From DAIMFL01 sp964372215 (lineage in GTDB: Bacteria > Pseudomonadota > Alphaproteobacteria > Dongiales > Dongiaceae), in contig CAYJQC010000013.1 of the NCBI GenBank assembly GCA_964372215.1, forward strand, positions 62,001 through 126,000: DNA of 64,000 nt, given 5' to 3'. Below the pieces are notes generated by a model. That model was not told where the DNA came from and made no database searches. It was given only the letters and a program-made list of their open reading frames with translations. The position numbers and the translations under genes are program-made. Shown here one piece after another: positions 63,790 to 64,000 of this stretch. Every line of letters starts with the position of its first letter. Position 1 is the first letter of the stretch.

Positions 63790-64000
63790 TGTTCACCGCC
63801 GCCACCATCGCCATTCTGGTCACCATGGCCATGGCACTGGCACGCGCCTTCATCGGCCCGACGGTCTATGACCGGCTGCTGGCCGTCAACGTGTTCGGCA
63901 CCAAGACCGTGCTGCTGATCGCCGTGCTCGGGTTTCTGGCGGGCCGGCCGGAGTTTCTCGACATCGCGCTTGTTTACGCGCTCATCAACTTCATCGGCAC
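63789..64000 (+). CDS. mnhF: Na+/H+ antiporter subunit F (MrpF/MnhF), 3' partial
   Basis: The first 70 residues are present: an N-terminal helix (FTAATIAILVTMAMALARAFI), GPTVYDRLLAVNVFGTKTVLLIAVLGFL and FLDIALVYALINFIG. This is the conserved core of MrpF, a three-helix subunit of about 90-100 residues. It runs out of the window, and mnhG and further subunits are expected beyond. Confidence 0.9.
   Translation, partial: MFTAATIAILVTMAMALARAFIGPTVYDRLLAVNVFGTKTVLLIAVLGFLAGRPEFLDIALVYALINFIG

Overview
The window comes from a GC-rich alphaproteobacterium, most likely of the Rhodospirillales kind. Signs are an AapJQMP amino-acid transporter, a Cpa/Tad pilus locus with a CtrA-like box, an NDUFS4-type complex I accessory subunit between two tRNA genes, TPP-riboswitch-controlled thiamine-precursor uptake and an Mrp antiporter operon. 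Genus cannot be told from the sequence alone. No insertion sequence, integrase, phage gene or CRISPR array was seen.

Layout. 1-10 kb: an amine-catabolism island with the end of a polyamine-type ABC ATPase, a trimethylamine-dehydrogenase-family enzyme, a small secreted protein, a GNAT-like protein, a CntA/YeaW-type Rieske oxygenase, a Tat-exported PotD/PotF-like binding protein and both subunits of an N,N-dimethylformamidase-like enzyme. 10-18.2 kb: EamA exporter, fatty-acid desaturase, and a peptide/nickel-type ABC transporter with a double-ATPase fusion. 18.5-29.3 kb: alpha/beta hydrolase-OsmC fusion, Nudix hydrolase, M81 peptidase, then a tight operon of cysteine synthase, AlaX editing protein, sulfurtransferase, a double GNAT protein and a three-subunit HcnABC-like dehydrogenase, and a PAS protein. 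29.3-33.6 kb: aapJQMP, with an in-frame TAG in aapP. 33.8-38.5 kb: cystathionine beta-lyase, hisI, a short ModE-type regulator, and modABC behind a ModE box. 38.5-51.8 kb: the Tad pilus locus. 51.8-52.6 kb: paired palindromic repeats, tRNA-Arg, an NDUFS4-like gene and tRNA-Pro. 52.8-60.5 kb: pentapeptide protein, PAS histidine kinase, O-methyltransferase, DUF192 protein, histone-deacetylase-fold hydrolase and Ca/Na exchanger. 60.6-63.2 kb: TPP riboswitch and thiZXY-like HMP uptake. 63.3-64 kb: start of an Mrp/Mnh antiporter operon.

How the parts may work together. The first 10 kb suggest uptake of a cationic amine and its stepwise C-N bond cleavage: a Rieske enzyme for a quaternary ammonium compound, a flavin/4Fe-4S amine dehydrogenase whose substrate cage differs from trimethylamine dehydrogenase, and a formamidase releasing formate and dimethylamine. 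Three operons that begin with a binding-protein gene carry a strong hairpin 10 to 24 nt after that gene, a layout that usually keeps binding protein above permease.

Points most worth following up: the amber codon in aapP; the 14-bp triplication that forms a chain of overlapping start/stop codons between cpaB and cpaC; the altered amine-dehydrogenase cage in its gene context; two adjacent 52-bp palindromes, the first beginning at a stop codon; and an EF-hand loop inside a TadE-like pseudopilin.
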